Below are positions 9,750-19,529 of a stretch of DNA of 64,000 bases, one piece after another (position 1 is the stretch's first letter; every line of letters starts with the position of its first letter). Position numbers and translations under genes: made by a program. Origin of the DNA: Saccharospirillum mangrovi (GTDB taxonomy: Bacteria; Pseudomonadota; Gammaproteobacteria; Pseudomonadales; Natronospirillaceae); NCBI RefSeq assembly GCF_003367315.1, contig NZ_CP031415.1, positions 370,001 through 434,000 of the forward strand, read 5' to 3'. The notes under the pieces are model-generated. The model was not told the origin of the DNA. It worked only from the letters and a program-made list of their open reading frames with translations, and did no database searches.

Positions 9750-10232
9750 TTAATGGTCGTGATCGTCACCGGAATGGACATGGCCGTGTTCCAGTTCTTC
9801 GGCCGAGGCTTCACGCACATCGGTGACCGAACCTTTGAAACTCAGGGCTTTGCCCGCCAGCGGGTGGTTGCCATCCACAGTGACCAGGTCGTCAGCAACC
9901 TGAGTAACAGTTACTTGCAGCGGACCGCTTTCCGTTTGGGCGGTAAACACCATGCCTTCTTCCACTTTGTCGACACCCTGGAAGGCATCTTTAGGCACCG
10001 ATTGAACCAGACCGTCCTGATGTTCGCCGTAGGCTTCTTCCGGAGCGACGGTGACGTTGAAATCGTCGCCAACGGCCAGACCGGCCAGTGCGTTTTCCAG
10101 ACCCGGAATGATGTTGTGGTGGCCGTGCAGGTAGACCAGCGGTTCGCGACCCTCAGAGGAATCAACGACAACGCCGTCTTCATCCTTCACTTCATAGTGA
10201 ATGGAGACAACGCATTGGTCAGCAATGTTCAT
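9750..10232 (-). CDS. slyD: SlyD-like FKBP-type peptidyl-prolyl isomerase
   Basis: The 160-residue protein matches SlyD: DQCVVSIHYEVKDEDG at the start, LVYLHGHHNIIPGLENAL, then the insert-in-flap chaperone domain (VTVAPEEAYGEHQDGLVQSVP) and a return to the FKBP fold with GNHPLAGKALSF. The tail is histidine-rich (HGHVHSGDDHDH), as in metal-binding SlyD. It acts in the cytosol as a prolyl isomerase/chaperone, in E. coli linked to nickel delivery. An AGGAGTTTCC ribosome-binding site precedes the ATG. Confidence 0.93.
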   Translation of the reverse strand: MNIADQCVVSIHYEVKDEDGVVVDSSEGREPLVYLHGHHNIIPGLENALAGLAVGDDFNVTVAPEEAYGEHQDGLVQSVPKDAFQGVDKVEEGMVFTAQTESGPLQVTVTQVADDLVTVDGNHPLAGKALSFKGSVTDVREASAEELEHGHVHSGDDHDH

Positions 10233-10453
10233 AGGAAACTCCTGTTGGAGGTGGCCGCGCGGTTGCGACCCGAGAATGTATGGCCTGAAAGACCTTGAGG
10301 CCCCGACTTTGGTCCGGTTGCGGTCCGGGCCAGTGAGTACCCTCGTTGAGGGTAAGGAGCACAGATGCGACGGTGTCGAGACAGCGGCAAGAATACCAGC
10401 GCCCCGGCGGTCAGAAAAGGACGGACCGGCCGGAAAACGGCGTTTTATCGGCG

Positions 10454-11107
10454 TTAGGAGGCCGAATGCCGATGGATAAAAGCAACCGTTTGGCGAATGG
10501 CGTCGCTGAGGTTGTCGTCCAGTGTCAGCCCGCTGGCTTTGCGCGGTTTCAGGCTGTGGTCACCGTCGGGCAACCAATGCAGTTGCACCTGAGCCGGCAG
10601 TTGGTAACCGTCGACTTCGTCGCGGTGGCCGAAGGTGTCGCGTTCGCCCTGACAAATCAGTACCGGGCTGGTCACATCCGCCAGGTGATCAGTGCGCAAT
10701 TTTTCCGGATTGCCGGGCGGGTGAAACGGGTAGCCGTACACGCATACGCCGGCAACGTTCTGCTCGGTCGCCAGCAATGTCGCCATGCGCCCGCCCATGG
10801 ATTTACCGCCAATGAAAATGGGCTCGGCATCGGTGTCCTGACGAACCGATTCCAGCACTTCGGTAAAACACGACAGCAACTTGGGGGCGCGATCCGGGGG
10901 CCGCTTTTTACCGGTCTGACGACGTTCCGCCATGTATGGAAACTCGAACCGCACAACGCGAATGCCCGCCTGCCCGAGGCCGTCGGCCAGCACCGCCATA
11001 AAGTCTGAATCCATACCGGCGCCGGCGCCATGCGCCAGAATCAAGGTGGGGCCGTGCGAGGGGCCGTTGCTCAACATGCCGCTGTCCTGTTCTGTGAGAG
11101 CGCGCAT
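10454..11107 (-). CDS. Alpha/beta hydrolase (KANL3/Tex30-like)
   Basis: The 217-residue hydrolase has LILAHGAGAGMDS at the oxyanion region, nucleophile elbow GGKSMGGRMA (G-K-S-M-G), acid in CQGERDTFG and the histidine in PDGDHSLKP, a complete triad. This matches the small KANL3/Tex30-like dienelactone-hydrolase group. The ATG at 11107 with AGGGG upstream is preferred; a GTG at 11128 would add seven residues. Substrate unknown. Confidence 0.83.
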   Translation of the reverse strand: MRALTEQDSGMLSNGPSHGPTLILAHGAGAGMDSDFMAVLADGLGQAGIRVVRFEFPYMAERRQTGKKRPPDRAPKLLSCFTEVLESVRQDTDAEPIFIGGKSMGGRMATLLATEQNVAGVCVYGYPFHPPGNPEKLRTDHLADVTSPVLICQGERDTFGHRDEVDGYQLPAQVQLHWLPDGDHSLKPRKASGLTLDDNLSDAIRQTVAFIHRHSAS

Positions 11108-11186
11108 GCTAACCCCTGCCGGCCACACTGTGTAGCGACGCCGATTTCCTTATACTGGCGGCGACTTAATTGAGGTAACGAACCCG

Positions 11187-11975
11187 ATGTGGAAATCAAT
11201 AGCGCCTTTGCTGGCCGCTGGGGCATTAACAGGCTGCAGCGCCATTGCCATTCAGGACACCAACGTTGAGAAGTTAAACGTGGCGGTGGAATACCATCAT
11301 CAGCCCGGGCAGGTGGAGGTGCGCACTGAGCTGCGCGCCGGGCAGTGGAATCGCCGTGTGGACGCCGACAGTCAACGTCCGGAAATCATCACCGCCGGTG
11401 GCGAAGTGGTGCCGATGTTGTCGGGTGTCGAAGCTGGCGATTACGGTGTGCGGCTGGACCCGGAAACCGGCCCCTATCTGTTGGTGTTGCCGGAAATAGC
11501 CGAGCTGGAATTACCACTCACCGGGCCGGTGGCGTTGAACGGGCAGGCGCAGGTCAGTGGGCAAGTGTTCAATCGGGACGATGAACTGACGCTGGCGATC
11601 AGCGGCCAGACCGACCGGGTTCGGGGCTGGTCGTTCACCGCCTATTGCGGCGATGAACGGTGGACGCTGAACCTGTCGTTGGATCAGGACGACAGCGACA
11701 TTAGCCTGCCGTTAGCGACCTTGATGCGGCAAATCAACGCCAAGGCCGAAGCCGATCTGGCCGGCCAGATACCGGTTACCGTCACGCTGTGGGAAAACTA
11801 CGATGTGAATTGGGCGCCGCCGTTTCGCCCCGGCATTGCCCGCGCTGAAGACGAGGTGCACTTCACGGTCGATACGGCCGGCTTGCGGGTGTCGGGTAGT
11901 ATAAGTCTGCAATTGGCAACGAGCCTGAGGGTTGGTGTCAACAACCAGGCCTGGCCGGTGCGCTTCTGTCACTGA
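11187..11975 (+). CDS. Predicted lipoprotein of unknown function
   Basis: The 262-residue protein has a short lipoprotein signal ending in the lipobox LTGC (cysteine at residue 17), so it should be anchored in the outer or inner membrane facing the periplasm. The mature part is rich in beta-strand-like alternation and has two cysteines, one near CGDERW and one at the C-terminus (RFCH). I do not recognise a family. It diverges from the Tex30-like hydrolase and overlaps the 3' end of the convergent EAL gene by seven bases. Confidence 0.75.
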   Translation: MWKSIAPLLAAGALTGCSAIAIQDTNVEKLNVAVEYHHQPGQVEVRTELRAGQWNRRVDADSQRPEIITAGGEVVPMLSGVEAGDYGVRLDPETGPYLLVLPEIAELELPLTGPVALNGQAQVSGQVFNRDDELTLAISGQTDRVRGWSFTAYCGDERWTLNLSLDQDDSDISLPLATLMRQINAKAEADLAGQIPVTVTLWENYDVNWAPPFRPGIARAEDEVHFTVDTAGLRVSGSISLQLATSLRVGVNNQAWPVRFCH

Positions 11976-14470
11976 GGAATGTGAATGATCGATTGCTGTT
12001 CGAGCCAGCCATGCAACTGGTTCAGCGGCATCGGTCGGGCGATCAGATAACCCTGGGCGCGGTCACAGCCCAATTGGCGACACAACGCCAGGGTGTTTTC
12101 GTCTTCCACGCCTTCGGCCACCACCACCGCGCCAAGCGTGCGGGACAACTGCACAATAGCGGTGACAATGTGGCGGTCGGTCGAAGACGCATTGAGTGCG
12201 CGAATAAAGGCACGGTCGATCTTGATTTCATCCGGCCGAATGCGGCTCAGGTACGCCAGTGACGAATAGCCGGTGCCGAAATCGTCGATCGACAAAGCGC
12301 AGCCCAGCGCGCGCAGTCGCTCCAGCGTATCCAGGCAGCGGTCGGTCTGTTCCATCACCATCGTCTCGGTGATTTCGACTTTCAGCCGTTGCGGCGCCAA
12401 ACCGATGTCGTCCAGGCAGGAAATCAGGTCGCGGCCATCCACTTCGGCGATCAAATCTAACACCGACAAATTGACCGACAACGGCCAGCTTGGCGACCTC
12501 GGGTCCGATTGCCAGCGGTCGACTTCCGCCAACACATAGCGGGTCAGCGTCGATACACGGTTCATCTGCTCCGCCAGCGGAATAAACTCGGCCGGTGAGA
12601 CATCGCCGTAAACCGGACTCTTCCAGCGCAATAAAATCTCGCCGCCAGTGACTTCGCCGCTGTGCAAATCGACCACCGGCTGCACATGGCAGCTCAACTC
12701 ACCGGCCTGCAACGCCTGCGGCAAGGCCTGCGCTAAACCAATGCGGCGCTGGAATACGGTGTCCTGTTCCAGGCTGTACGACTGGAAGTAGTGGCCTTGT
12801 TGGTGACCGCTCACCAGCGCCACGTTCAGTCGGCGCAGAATCTCATCCAGGGCTTCTGGTTGATGGGTGCCGACGTGAAAACAGGCCACCTGGCTTTCCA
12901 ACTCAAAATTCTGTCCATCGATTTCCAATTCCAGGTGACTCAAGGCGGCGAGACGCGCTTTCAGGTCGGTCTGTTGTTGCTGATCGACGATGACCAGAAA
13001 GCTGTCGTGCGCGAACACCGCTAACGACGCTTTGCGGTAGCCAGGCAACGACACCACCCCGTCTAACTCATTCAATCCCTGATTCCAATAGTGCAGCGCC
13101 TGAACGCTGAGCCGCTGAACCAGACCAGGGCCAAGCAACTGCAACAACGTTCGAAAGCCGTTCAACTGGACCAGCAACACCACCGGCTCCACCAGTTGTC
13201 GGCAAATCGATTGCCAGCGTTCGGCCAGTTCCTGATCAATGTAGGGCCGGCCGGGCAAGCCGGTGGCGGAGTCGGTGAGCAGCAGAAAGTGTTGCCGCTC
13301 CTCCAGAAAGCGCAGCCTGGCGGCGACGGCAAACGCCATCAGCAGAAGCTCGATCACGGTCGAGATGAAAAACGCGTTCAGCGCCAGGTCGGACACCGGC
13401 CAAATGCCGACAAACGCCAAGGTACCAACGCCGCCACCGACGACCTGAACCACCAGCGCCGCCATCAACAGGCGTGCCGGTCGATAGCCAGCGCGCTCCT
13501 GGCGCCAGGCAAACATCAGGATGGGCACGATCACCAAGAGTTGAGACAGCACAAACAGCGCCATGATGTAGCGGTCCGGCCATATCAACGAGGCCGCAGC
13601 ACCCACCAACTGCGCGGCGGGTAAGCCGTACCGGTAACGCAATGTGTTGGGCGGCGGCGGATCGCCCTGGCTGAGAAAGGCCAGCGCAAAGCGAAACAAC
13701 AGCAGCAGAATGATGAAATTCAACATCAGGATGTGATGGCTGAACCAGGACACCCACTGGGCCGGCACAAACTGGTGGCCGAAGCCCTGCAATGATCCGA
13801 CGTACACGATCAATAAAGCGTGAAAGGCGACCAGCCAACCCTGAGTGGAATCGCGTCGGCCGAACAGCAGCACCAGATTGAACGCTAACAAGGTTGTCAG
13901 AACGGCGAACATGGCCCAGTCGGTGGCGAAATGCTGTCGCTCCATGGCGTCCAGTTGAGCGGTGGGCGTAACCCGAACTGCCAAGGCAATGGGGGTGTCG
14001 GAACGCAGGCGCACTAATAATTGGTATTGCGTCTGTCCAACCAGCTCAATGTGGCCCTGAAAGCGGGTTTGGGCGGGCCGTTCGGCGAGGTTCGGTTGAT
14101 TTCGACCCAGAATAAGGTGTTTCAGCAGATCGCCATCGGCGCTGAACAGATAAAGATCCAGCTCTTCGAGGATGGCGTTCTCATTATTCAGATAGTAGGT
14201 CTGCTGGTTGATCGCCAGATTGCGCAGTTCAAAGCGCATCCATACCGCCTGGCTGCTCAAGCCTGGCGCTGTCTGGCCTTGGTCGGCGGCGAGCAAAGCA
14301 GTCCAGGCCTGATCGGGACCGAGACTGGGGTCGGCTACCCAGATGGCATCGGGCTCAGTCAACCAGCGGCTCGACATCTCAGGCGACCAACTGTGATACG
14401 CCAACGCCGGGCCCGCCAGAGCCAGGCCCAGCAGCCAACACAGTACCCGCCTACACCAAACTGCCATCAA
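11969..14470 (-). CDS. 7TMR-DISM / degenerate GGDEF / EAL c-di-GMP phosphodiesterase
   Basis: The 833-residue protein has a signal peptide, a periplasmic 7TMR-DISMED2 sensor (residues ~25-180), seven membrane helices (~185-400), a GGDEF-fold domain whose signature is degenerate (FAHDSF), and a C-terminal EAL domain (~575-825). In the EAL domain the metal-binding glutamate is kept (GGEILLRW in place of EALLRW), with NLSVLDL, ITETMVM, DDFGTGYSS, IKIDR and AEGVED, so it is probably an active phosphodiesterase. It would sense a periplasmic ligand, perhaps a carbohydrate, and degrade cyclic di-GMP. Confidence 0.9.
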   Translation of the reverse strand: MMAVWCRRVLCWLLGLALAGPALAYHSWSPEMSSRWLTEPDAIWVADPSLGPDQAWTALLAADQGQTAPGLSSQAVWMRFELRNLAINQQTYYLNNENAILEELDLYLFSADGDLLKHLILGRNQPNLAERPAQTRFQGHIELVGQTQYQLLVRLRSDTPIALAVRVTPTAQLDAMERQHFATDWAMFAVLTTLLAFNLVLLFGRRDSTQGWLVAFHALLIVYVGSLQGFGHQFVPAQWVSWFSHHILMLNFIILLLLFRFALAFLSQGDPPPPNTLRYRYGLPAAQLVGAAASLIWPDRYIMALFVLSQLLVIVPILMFAWRQERAGYRPARLLMAALVVQVVGGGVGTLAFVGIWPVSDLALNAFFISTVIELLLMAFAVAARLRFLEERQHFLLLTDSATGLPGRPYIDQELAERWQSICRQLVEPVVLLVQLNGFRTLLQLLGPGLVQRLSVQALHYWNQGLNELDGVVSLPGYRKASLAVFAHDSFLVIVDQQQQTDLKARLAALSHLELEIDGQNFELESQVACFHVGTHQPEALDEILRRLNVALVSGHQQGHYFQSYSLEQDTVFQRRIGLAQALPQALQAGELSCHVQPVVDLHSGEVTGGEILLRWKSPVYGDVSPAEFIPLAEQMNRVSTLTRYVLAEVDRWQSDPRSPSWPLSVNLSVLDLIAEVDGRDLISCLDDIGLAPQRLKVEITETMVMEQTDRCLDTLERLRALGCALSIDDFGTGYSSLAYLSRIRPDEIKIDRAFIRALNASSTDRHIVTAIVQLSRTLGAVVVAEGVEDENTLALCRQLGCDRAQGYLIARPMPLNQLHGWLEQQSIIHIPQ

Positions 14471-14739
14471 ATGCCCTTGCTCCGACTGAGTGCGATCATT
14501 CAGACGATCTCTTTTTAGTCAGTCTAGCCCGCTTTCCGCGCCGCTGCCCGGTCTCCCATCGATAGATTGATCGTCCGAACAATGGGGAACATAGCGTTCT
14601 TTATTTGGAACATGGTTTGGCTCGAATCCTTCCAGGCAGGGCCGATTACCTCCAGTGGATTATCAGGCTAAACTGCCGCTTCCGGTGCTCAAGGAAGGAG
14701 ATTCGGAAGCACACATTCATTTGCTTGCAGGACATTCCC

Positions 14740-16386
14740 ATGACTTGGCTCAGAAATCTGTCGATCGCCAACAAGGTCCGCCTGCCACTGGCACTCATCT
14801 TGTTGATGACCTTGGTCATGACGGTTGGAGGGATTCGTAGCACGGCGGTTTTAAATGCCAGTTCCGAGACTCTCATCAGTCGTTTTCAGCCGGCCCAATT
14901 AGCGCTGGCAGACATCAAATCCAATCTCTATCGCGCGCTGGTGGCCCAGCGAGACTACATTCAGGGCGGTAACTGGGGCACCCCGCGTGACCAGATGGAC
15001 GCCTATCGCAACCAGCAGGAAGGTGGCATCGCGGCCGCTCGCGATGAAATTGAGCGATTACGCGGGCTGCTGGAGTCCGCTGAAAACCAAACCTTGCTGG
15101 ATCAAATCCTCGCCGCCCTGGCGCAATGGGAAACGCACTCTATTGAGATTCTGGATCTGGCGACCGATGGCCTGGCGTCTGTGGCTTATCAAATCAGCAT
15201 CACCGATGGTGAAGCCGCCTTCAGCGAGGCCAACAGCGGCATCGACCAACTGGCGCGGCAAGTCAACGCCGAAGCCCAGGCTCAGGGCGACCGCGCCATC
15301 GCTCAAGGCGACAACACCATTTATGCGTTTCTGGTGCAGCTGGCGTTAGCCTTGTTGGTGATACTTGCCATTGGTGTGTTGCTGCCACGGTCGTTGTCGC
15401 GACCGATCATCCATCTGCGGGATCGACTGAGCGACCTGGCGTCCGGCGAAGGCGACTTAACCGCACGCCTGACCTTGGTTCAGCGCGACGAAGTCGGCCA
15501 ACTGGCAGAGCACTTCAATCACCTGATGGAAAAACTGCATCATTCCATGGCGCGCGTGACGCAGGTGAACCGTCAACTGCTGGACAGCGGCCATACGATG
15601 AATTCCGCCAGCCGCAGCAACATTCACCTGGCTCAGCAACAAGAAGAGTCGATGGACCAGGTCGTCACGGCGGTTGAAGAACTGCACGGTTCGGCGCGCG
15701 AAATTGCCAGCAATGCCGAACGCGGTGCGGTCAGCGCCAACGAAGCGTTGGAAAGCGTACGCGAAGGCACTGAGCGTGCCGAGCAAGCCAATCAGCGCAT
15801 GAAAACGCTGATGCAAGGACTGAACGAAGCTTCCAGCGCAACGCACAACCTGGCCGAAGAAGCGGAAAACATTGCCGGAGTCTTAGAAGTGATTCGTGGC
15901 ATTGCCGAGCAAACCAATTTGCTGGCATTGAACGCCGCCATTGAAGCGGCGCGTGCAGGCGAACAAGGCCGAGGTTTTGCGGTGGTGGCGGACGAAGTTC
16001 GTTCGTTGGCCAGTAAAACCCAACAATCTACAGAAGACATTCAGGAACGCATCGAGCGATTGCAGTCGGGCGTAAACCAAACGGTCGACACCATGACGCG
16101 CGGTACCGAACTGGGGCAGGAAGCCGTTACGGATGTGGGGGAATCGACCGACGCCTTCCGCAAAATTCAGGCGTTCATGCAGGAAATCAACGACATCAGC
16201 ACGCAGATTGCCACCGCCACGGAAGAGCAAAGCCAGGTCGTTGCCGGTATCAACCAGAACCTGCAATCCATTGCGGATTATTCCAAGGAAAACACCGGCA
16301 ATTCACAGAAAATTGATCGCGCCGCCGATGAGTTAACCCGACAGTCAGCGGATATCCAATCCGTGCTGGATGGCTTTAAGCTGTAG
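14740..16386 (+). CDS. Methyl-accepting chemotaxis protein
   Basis: The 548-residue chemoreceptor has TM1 (residues ~17-36), a periplasmic four-helix-like ligand domain (~37-190), TM2 (~195-218 with [16 protein letters not shown]), a HAMP domain ([25 protein letters not shown]) and a long coiled-coil signalling domain. The hairpin tip reads [20 protein letters not shown] followed by [15 protein letters not shown]. The ATG at 14740 (AGGAC upstream, [17 protein letters not shown]) is chosen over an upstream frame lacking membrane logic. Ligand unknown. A terminator follows. Confidence 0.93.
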   Translation: MTWLRNLSIANKVRLPLALILLMTLVMTVGGIRSTAVLNASSETLISRFQPAQLALADIKSNLYRALVAQRDYIQGGNWGTPRDQMDAYRNQQEGGIAAARDEIERLRGLLESAENQTLLDQILAALAQWETHSIEILDLATDGLASVAYQISITDGEAAFSEANSGIDQLARQVNAEAQAQGDRAIAQGDNTIYAFLVQLALALLVILAIGVLLPRSLSRPIIHLRDRLSDLASGEGDLTARLTLVQRDEVGQLAEHFNHLMEKLHHSMARVTQVNRQLLDSGHTMNSASRSNIHLAQQQEESMDQVVTAVEELHGSAREIASNAERGAVSANEALESVREGTERAEQANQRMKTLMQGLNEASSATHNLAEEAENIAGVLEVIRGIAEQTNLLALNAAIEAARAGEQGRGFAVVADEVRSLASKTQQSTEDIQERIERLQSGVNQTVDTMTRGTELGQEAVTDVGESTDAFRKIQAFMQEINDISTQIATATEEQSQVVAGINQNLQSIADYSKENTGNSQKIDRAADELTRQSADIQSVLDGFKL

Positions 16387-16467
16387 CGACTTTATGCAGC
16401 GGGCTCTGATCGGACACTGATTTTTGTGGATTTGATCAACTTTTAACGCCTTGCAAAGCGAGCACAA

Positions 16468-16495
16468 ACAACCCAGTTAATCTGGGTTGTTTTTA
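16468..16495 (+). terminator. Rho-independent terminator after the chemoreceptor
   Basis: ACAACCCAG pairs with CTGGGTTGT around a TTAAT loop and is followed directly by a T run. It lies 82 bases after the chemoreceptor stop. Confidence 0.92.
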
Positions 16496-16536
16496 TTCAG
16501 CGACACAAAATTGTGCTGTGGCACTTTGGAGGGACG

Positions 16537-16773
16537 ATGAATCTGATTGTATTTCTGTTGATTGGTGCGCTGGCCGGATGGTTGGCTGGGCAGATCACTC
16601 AAGGCGTAGGTTTCGGCCTGTTGGGCAACATGGTTGTCGGTGTGGTCGGTTCGTTTATTGGCGGGCTGGCGTTCAGCCTGTTTGGCTTCACCAGTTGGAA
16701 CTTGCTGGGGTCGATTATTACCGCAACGGTCGGGTCCGTTATCTTGTTGTACATCGTCCGTTTGGTGAGCTAA
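16537..16773 (+). CDS. GlsB/YeaQ/YmgE-family small membrane protein
   Basis: The 78-residue protein has three glycine-rich hydrophobic helices and the family's ALAGWLAGQITQG and LLGNMVVGVVGSFIGG segments. Homologues (YeaQ, YmgE, GlsB, sometimes called transglycosylase-associated) are stress-linked inner membrane proteins without a defined reaction. The ATG at 16537 follows GGAGGGA at ideal spacing. A terminator lies before and another after, so it is monocistronic. Confidence 0.9.
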   Translation: MNLIVFLLIGALAGWLAGQITQGVGFGLLGNMVVGVVGSFIGGLAFSLFGFTSWNLLGSIITATVGSVILLYIVRLVS

Positions 16774-16836
16774 ACCTGACATCGCCACTTTTATTATGGT
16801 TGTTGTCGAAAACCGTTCTGTCGGAACGACAATATT

Positions 16837-16861
16837 AAGCCGCCTCTGGCGGCTTTTTTTA
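16837..16861 (+). terminator. Rho-independent terminator
   Basis: AAGCCGCC pairs with GGCGGCTT around a TCT loop, followed by a run of seven T. It ends the YeaQ-type gene. Confidence 0.94.
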
Positions 16862-16879
16862 TGATCAGGAGAAGCTCAC

Positions 16880-17284
16880 ATGAACCCGATGATTTTCGTC
16901 AATCTGCCGGTGGTGAATCTGGATGCCGCCAAAACTTTCTACAGCCAGCTCGGTTTTACCAATAACCCGAACTTCAGTGACGACACCGCTGCCTGCATGG
17001 TGTTAAGCGACACCATCTACGTCATGTTGCTGACCCACGCCAAATGGGAAACCTTTACCAAGCGCCCCATTCCATCGATTGAAGCTGGCGAAGTCATGCT
17101 GGCGTTAACCTATGAAAGTCGCGATGCCGTGAACGAAGTGGTGGATGCGGCAGGTCGTGCGAAGGGCGTCGCTGATATTAACCCGGCTCAGGATCATGGT
17201 TTCATGTACAGCCGCAGCTTTCTGGACCTGGACGGTCATCTATGGGAAGCAGTCTGGATGGATCCGGCGGCCGTTTCGGGTTGA
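16880..17284 (+). CDS. VOC family (PhnB-like/glyoxalase) protein
   Basis: The 134-residue protein starts MNPMIFVNLPVVNLDAAKTF (strand plus helix) and ends with RSFLDLDGHLWEAVWMD, where the GH-WE pattern is the usual metal-ligand strand of extradiol-like/glyoxalase proteins. Two VOC half-repeats fit the length. AGGAGAAG precedes the ATG. Function unknown; relatives are often annotated as glyoxalase or lactoylglutathione lyase-like. Confidence 0.85.
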   Translation: MNPMIFVNLPVVNLDAAKTFYSQLGFTNNPNFSDDTAACMVLSDTIYVMLLTHAKWETFTKRPIPSIEAGEVMLALTYESRDAVNEVVDAAGRAKGVADINPAQDHGFMYSRSFLDLDGHLWEAVWMDPAAVSG

Positions 17285-17302
17285 GCAAAGAAAAATAACT
17301 GG

Positions 17303-17350
17303 CAAAAAAAACCACACATTTGTTGCCGTTGCAGCTACAAATGTGTGGTT
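17303..17350 (-). terminator. Long hairpin, terminator for the minus strand
   Basis: A 14-bp perfect stem, AACCACACATTTGT (17310-17323) with ACAAATGTGTGGTT (17337-17350). On the minus strand it is followed by a run of T, so it should end transcripts of the BTAD-hydrolase gene at 17662-19251. Confidence 0.8.
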
Positions 17351-17661
17351 CAGTCGTGCCTATTTGCGATCTTCTTTTCTAGGGGACCGGCGTGAGGGGA
17401 CGCACTTTCGTATCGCTTCTAGGTTCTCACCACTTCACCCGAGGTTGGCATCCATGCCAGGCTTCCATTCCTCAACATCCACTGCTGGCAGGCCATGTCC
17501 TTAACCAGCAAGCACAGTATGGCAACGAGGCGTTTGAAAATTCGTTTTAAGAATCGTTGTTTTTTGCCGAATTTTGCTCAAATTTTGAGCAATCCATTTG
17601 AAAAACAGCCATAAATCCTCCCAAATCGAAATTTTTCTGCCATTCGCCGCAGTCAGAGCCA
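17351..17661. other. Non-coding region with an orphan octamer site
   Basis: No gene is supported here. It holds the octamer array at 17531-17562 (listed separately) and a small hairpin, TTGCTCA with TGAGCAA, near 17574-17592. The base composition is more AT-rich than the flanks. Confidence 0.6.
17531..17562 (+). promoter_or_regulatory. Orphan 12-bp-spaced octamer array
   Basis: CGTTTGAA (17531-17538) and CGTTTTAA (17543-17550) are spaced exactly 12 bp, with a weaker CGTTGTTT at 17555-17562 in the same phase. This is the spacing found before the four BTAD-hydrolase genes, but no plus-strand gene follows closely. Confidence 0.45.
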
Positions 17662-19251
17662 TTAATGATTGGCAATAAATTCCCGAACTGACTGGATGAA
17701 AATCTGAGCGGCGGGTTCTCTACCCAGCAAGGCATGGTTGTCGCTGTTCAGGCTGAGGAATTCGGCGTTGGGAATGTGCGCCGCCAAATCGAGACCGTTC
17801 TTTACCGAAATACGCTGATCGCCACGCGAATGAATCACCAAGGTCGGTACACGGACCTGCCGCAACAGATCCTGCACATCAATGTGATCAAACACAGTGA
17901 GTAATTGAGCGGCGTTATGCGGCGAGGTGCTGGCGCGTTGCAGGTCATTAAACCAGGCGGTTTCACTGACGCTCGCGCCGGGCATAAATGTGGATGAAAA
18001 AATCTGGCGGTAAGCCGGGTTTTCGCGAGACCAGCCGCTTTTAGTCAGCGTAATAAGGGCCTCGCGTTCGCGCCTCAGGTTCGGATCGGGGGCTAAACCA
18101 GGGCCAATGGCGTAACCACCGAACAGTACCAGGTGTCTGACTTTTTCCGGGTGCCGAACCGCATAGGCGATGGACACAGCGGCGCCTTGTGAGATGCCAA
18201 GCAAGGTAAACTGGTCGGCACCGCTGGTGTCGACCACGGCTTCCAAATCGGTAATCAGCGCTTCAAATGATAAATCGTCAATCGCCCAGTCCGATAAGCC
18301 AGTACCGCGTTCGTCATAGCGAATAAAACGATGGTCAACCGCCAGGTCTCTGAACAGCGGGCTCCAGATGGGCGAGTCCCAATCGTATTCCAAATGGTTC
18401 AGCCAGTTGGCGGCCTTAACAATGGGGTCGCCGTTACCCACCGATGCATAAGCGATGCGCACCTTATCGGTCGTTGTGCAGAATTGAATGCGCTGGCGTG
18501 ATTGCAGGTTTTTACTGCTGGGCAGTGTCGGCGTGTATTCACCCGGGTCTGCGCTCTCGTCAATACGGTCTTTTGGCGACCAGGCAATACCGGCCGAACG
18601 GAATCGCTTGATGAATTCAACCGACAGAACACTGAGTTCCTGAACCTGATTCAAGGTCTCTAACAGTGTTATCAACCGGGTGGCCGCAGCTGGATTAAAA
18701 GGCTCTGTTTCTTCCCAGGTGCGCGCCCATTTTAAACGATCCGCTTGTGACAAATCCGGGTGACTCGACAGCCGGTACATAACCTTGGCTCGCAATTGAG
18801 ACGCCTCGCGTCGTTGAGCGATGAGCCACTGTTGAAACAACTCCTGGCCTGGCAAATCGATGCTTTCCAAAAAAGTTTCCTGCAACGTTTTGCTCAGGGT
18901 TTCCAGTTCATGAATGGGCGTGAATGGATCGTTTGCTTTCAGTTCAATGTCGCGGATATCGATTTTGATGTCGTTGGTGAGCAACGACACCCGTTCGCGG
19001 TCAGCCATTAGGCGTTCTTTGTTGGGGCTATTGACCATCTGACGAACTTTGCTCAGTGACCAGCGCAAGGTGCTGCGCGGGTCGTCCGGTAGTTTCCAGA
19101 ACACTTCACACAAGCGATCACGACGATGCGGCCGAGCGGTAAGGGCGAGGTATGCCAGGAGCGCGCGAGTGCGTCTGGATGGTGGCATGTCCACCGCTTG
19201 CCCGTCGCAATAGATGCTCAATTCGCCCATGGTTTTAATGGATAAAGTCAT
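17662..19251 (-). CDS. BTAD (SARP-like) regulator fused to alpha/beta hydrolase, copy 1
   Basis: The 529-residue fusion has an OmpR/SARP-type winged-helix domain (residues ~1-95; MGELSIYCDGQAV, RRTRALLAYLAL, LRWSLSKVRQMV), a BTAD-like helical domain (~96-225) and a C-terminal alpha/beta hydrolase (~250-529). The triad is visible: nucleophile elbow GISQGAA, acid in HSRGDQR, histidine in SDNHALLGRE. No membrane segment. It should be a cytosolic DNA-binding protein whose hydrolase part senses or processes a ligand. It diverges from a degenerate glutamine synthetase homologue, with tandem CGTTTGAA-like sites between them. Three paralogues lie at 25254, 27215 and 62784. Confidence 0.85.
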   Translation of the reverse strand: MTLSIKTMGELSIYCDGQAVDMPPSRRTRALLAYLALTARPHRRDRLCEVFWKLPDDPRSTLRWSLSKVRQMVNSPNKERLMADRERVSLLTNDIKIDIRDIELKANDPFTPIHELETLSKTLQETFLESIDLPGQELFQQWLIAQRREASQLRAKVMYRLSSHPDLSQADRLKWARTWEETEPFNPAAATRLITLLETLNQVQELSVLSVEFIKRFRSAGIAWSPKDRIDESADPGEYTPTLPSSKNLQSRQRIQFCTTTDKVRIAYASVGNGDPIVKAANWLNHLEYDWDSPIWSPLFRDLAVDHRFIRYDERGTGLSDWAIDDLSFEALITDLEAVVDTSGADQFTLLGISQGAAVSIAYAVRHPEKVRHLVLFGGYAIGPGLAPDPNLRREREALITLTKSGWSRENPAYRQIFSSTFMPGASVSETAWFNDLQRASTSPHNAAQLLTVFDHIDVQDLLRQVRVPTLVIHSRGDQRISVKNGLDLAAHIPNAEFLSLNSDNHALLGREPAAQIFIQSVREFIANH

Positions 19252-19302
19252 TTTGGTCTTCCTGCTTCTATGAATGTAAAAGCATCCAAAACACTGGCGA
19301 AT

Positions 19303-19353
19303 TTCAAACGTCGTTTTTTAAATTCCACGATCGTTCAAACGTTTCGTCAAACG
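19303..19353 (-). promoter_or_regulatory. Octamer array upstream of BTAD-hydrolase copy 1
   Basis: Read on the minus strand: CGTTTGAC (19353-19346), CGTTTGAA (19341-19334) and CGTTTGAA (19310-19303), with start-to-start spacings of 12 and 31 bp. The last site ends 52 bp before the ATG of copy 1. The array lies in the intergenic region shared with the divergent gene at 19530. The 12/31 spacing recurs upstream of copy 2. It is probably an activator site of a SARP-like protein. Confidence 0.65.
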
Positions 19354-19529
19354 GCCAGGCTTTAGATTACCTCGGTAAAGGAGGTCGCTCTGGAAGCAGG
19401 GATGAAGGTTGGAAGAGGGTGTGATGGAGTCGACAGTGGAGTGGAAACTCGATCACGGAGCGCATTCTTAATCGGAAGAAATATCGAATGCAACCAGAGA
19501 AGTTAGAAATTTATTTGAAAGGTGAAGTA

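Noticed and set aside
10338-10354. Perfect 7-bp hairpin TACCCTC/GAGGGTA between slyD and the hydrolase
   Set aside because: No T run on either side and no clear place in a transcript, so I did not call it a terminator.
10346-11008. A 220-codon plus-strand frame opposite the Tex30-like hydrolase
   Set aside because: The minus-strand frame has a complete catalytic triad; the plus frame has none.
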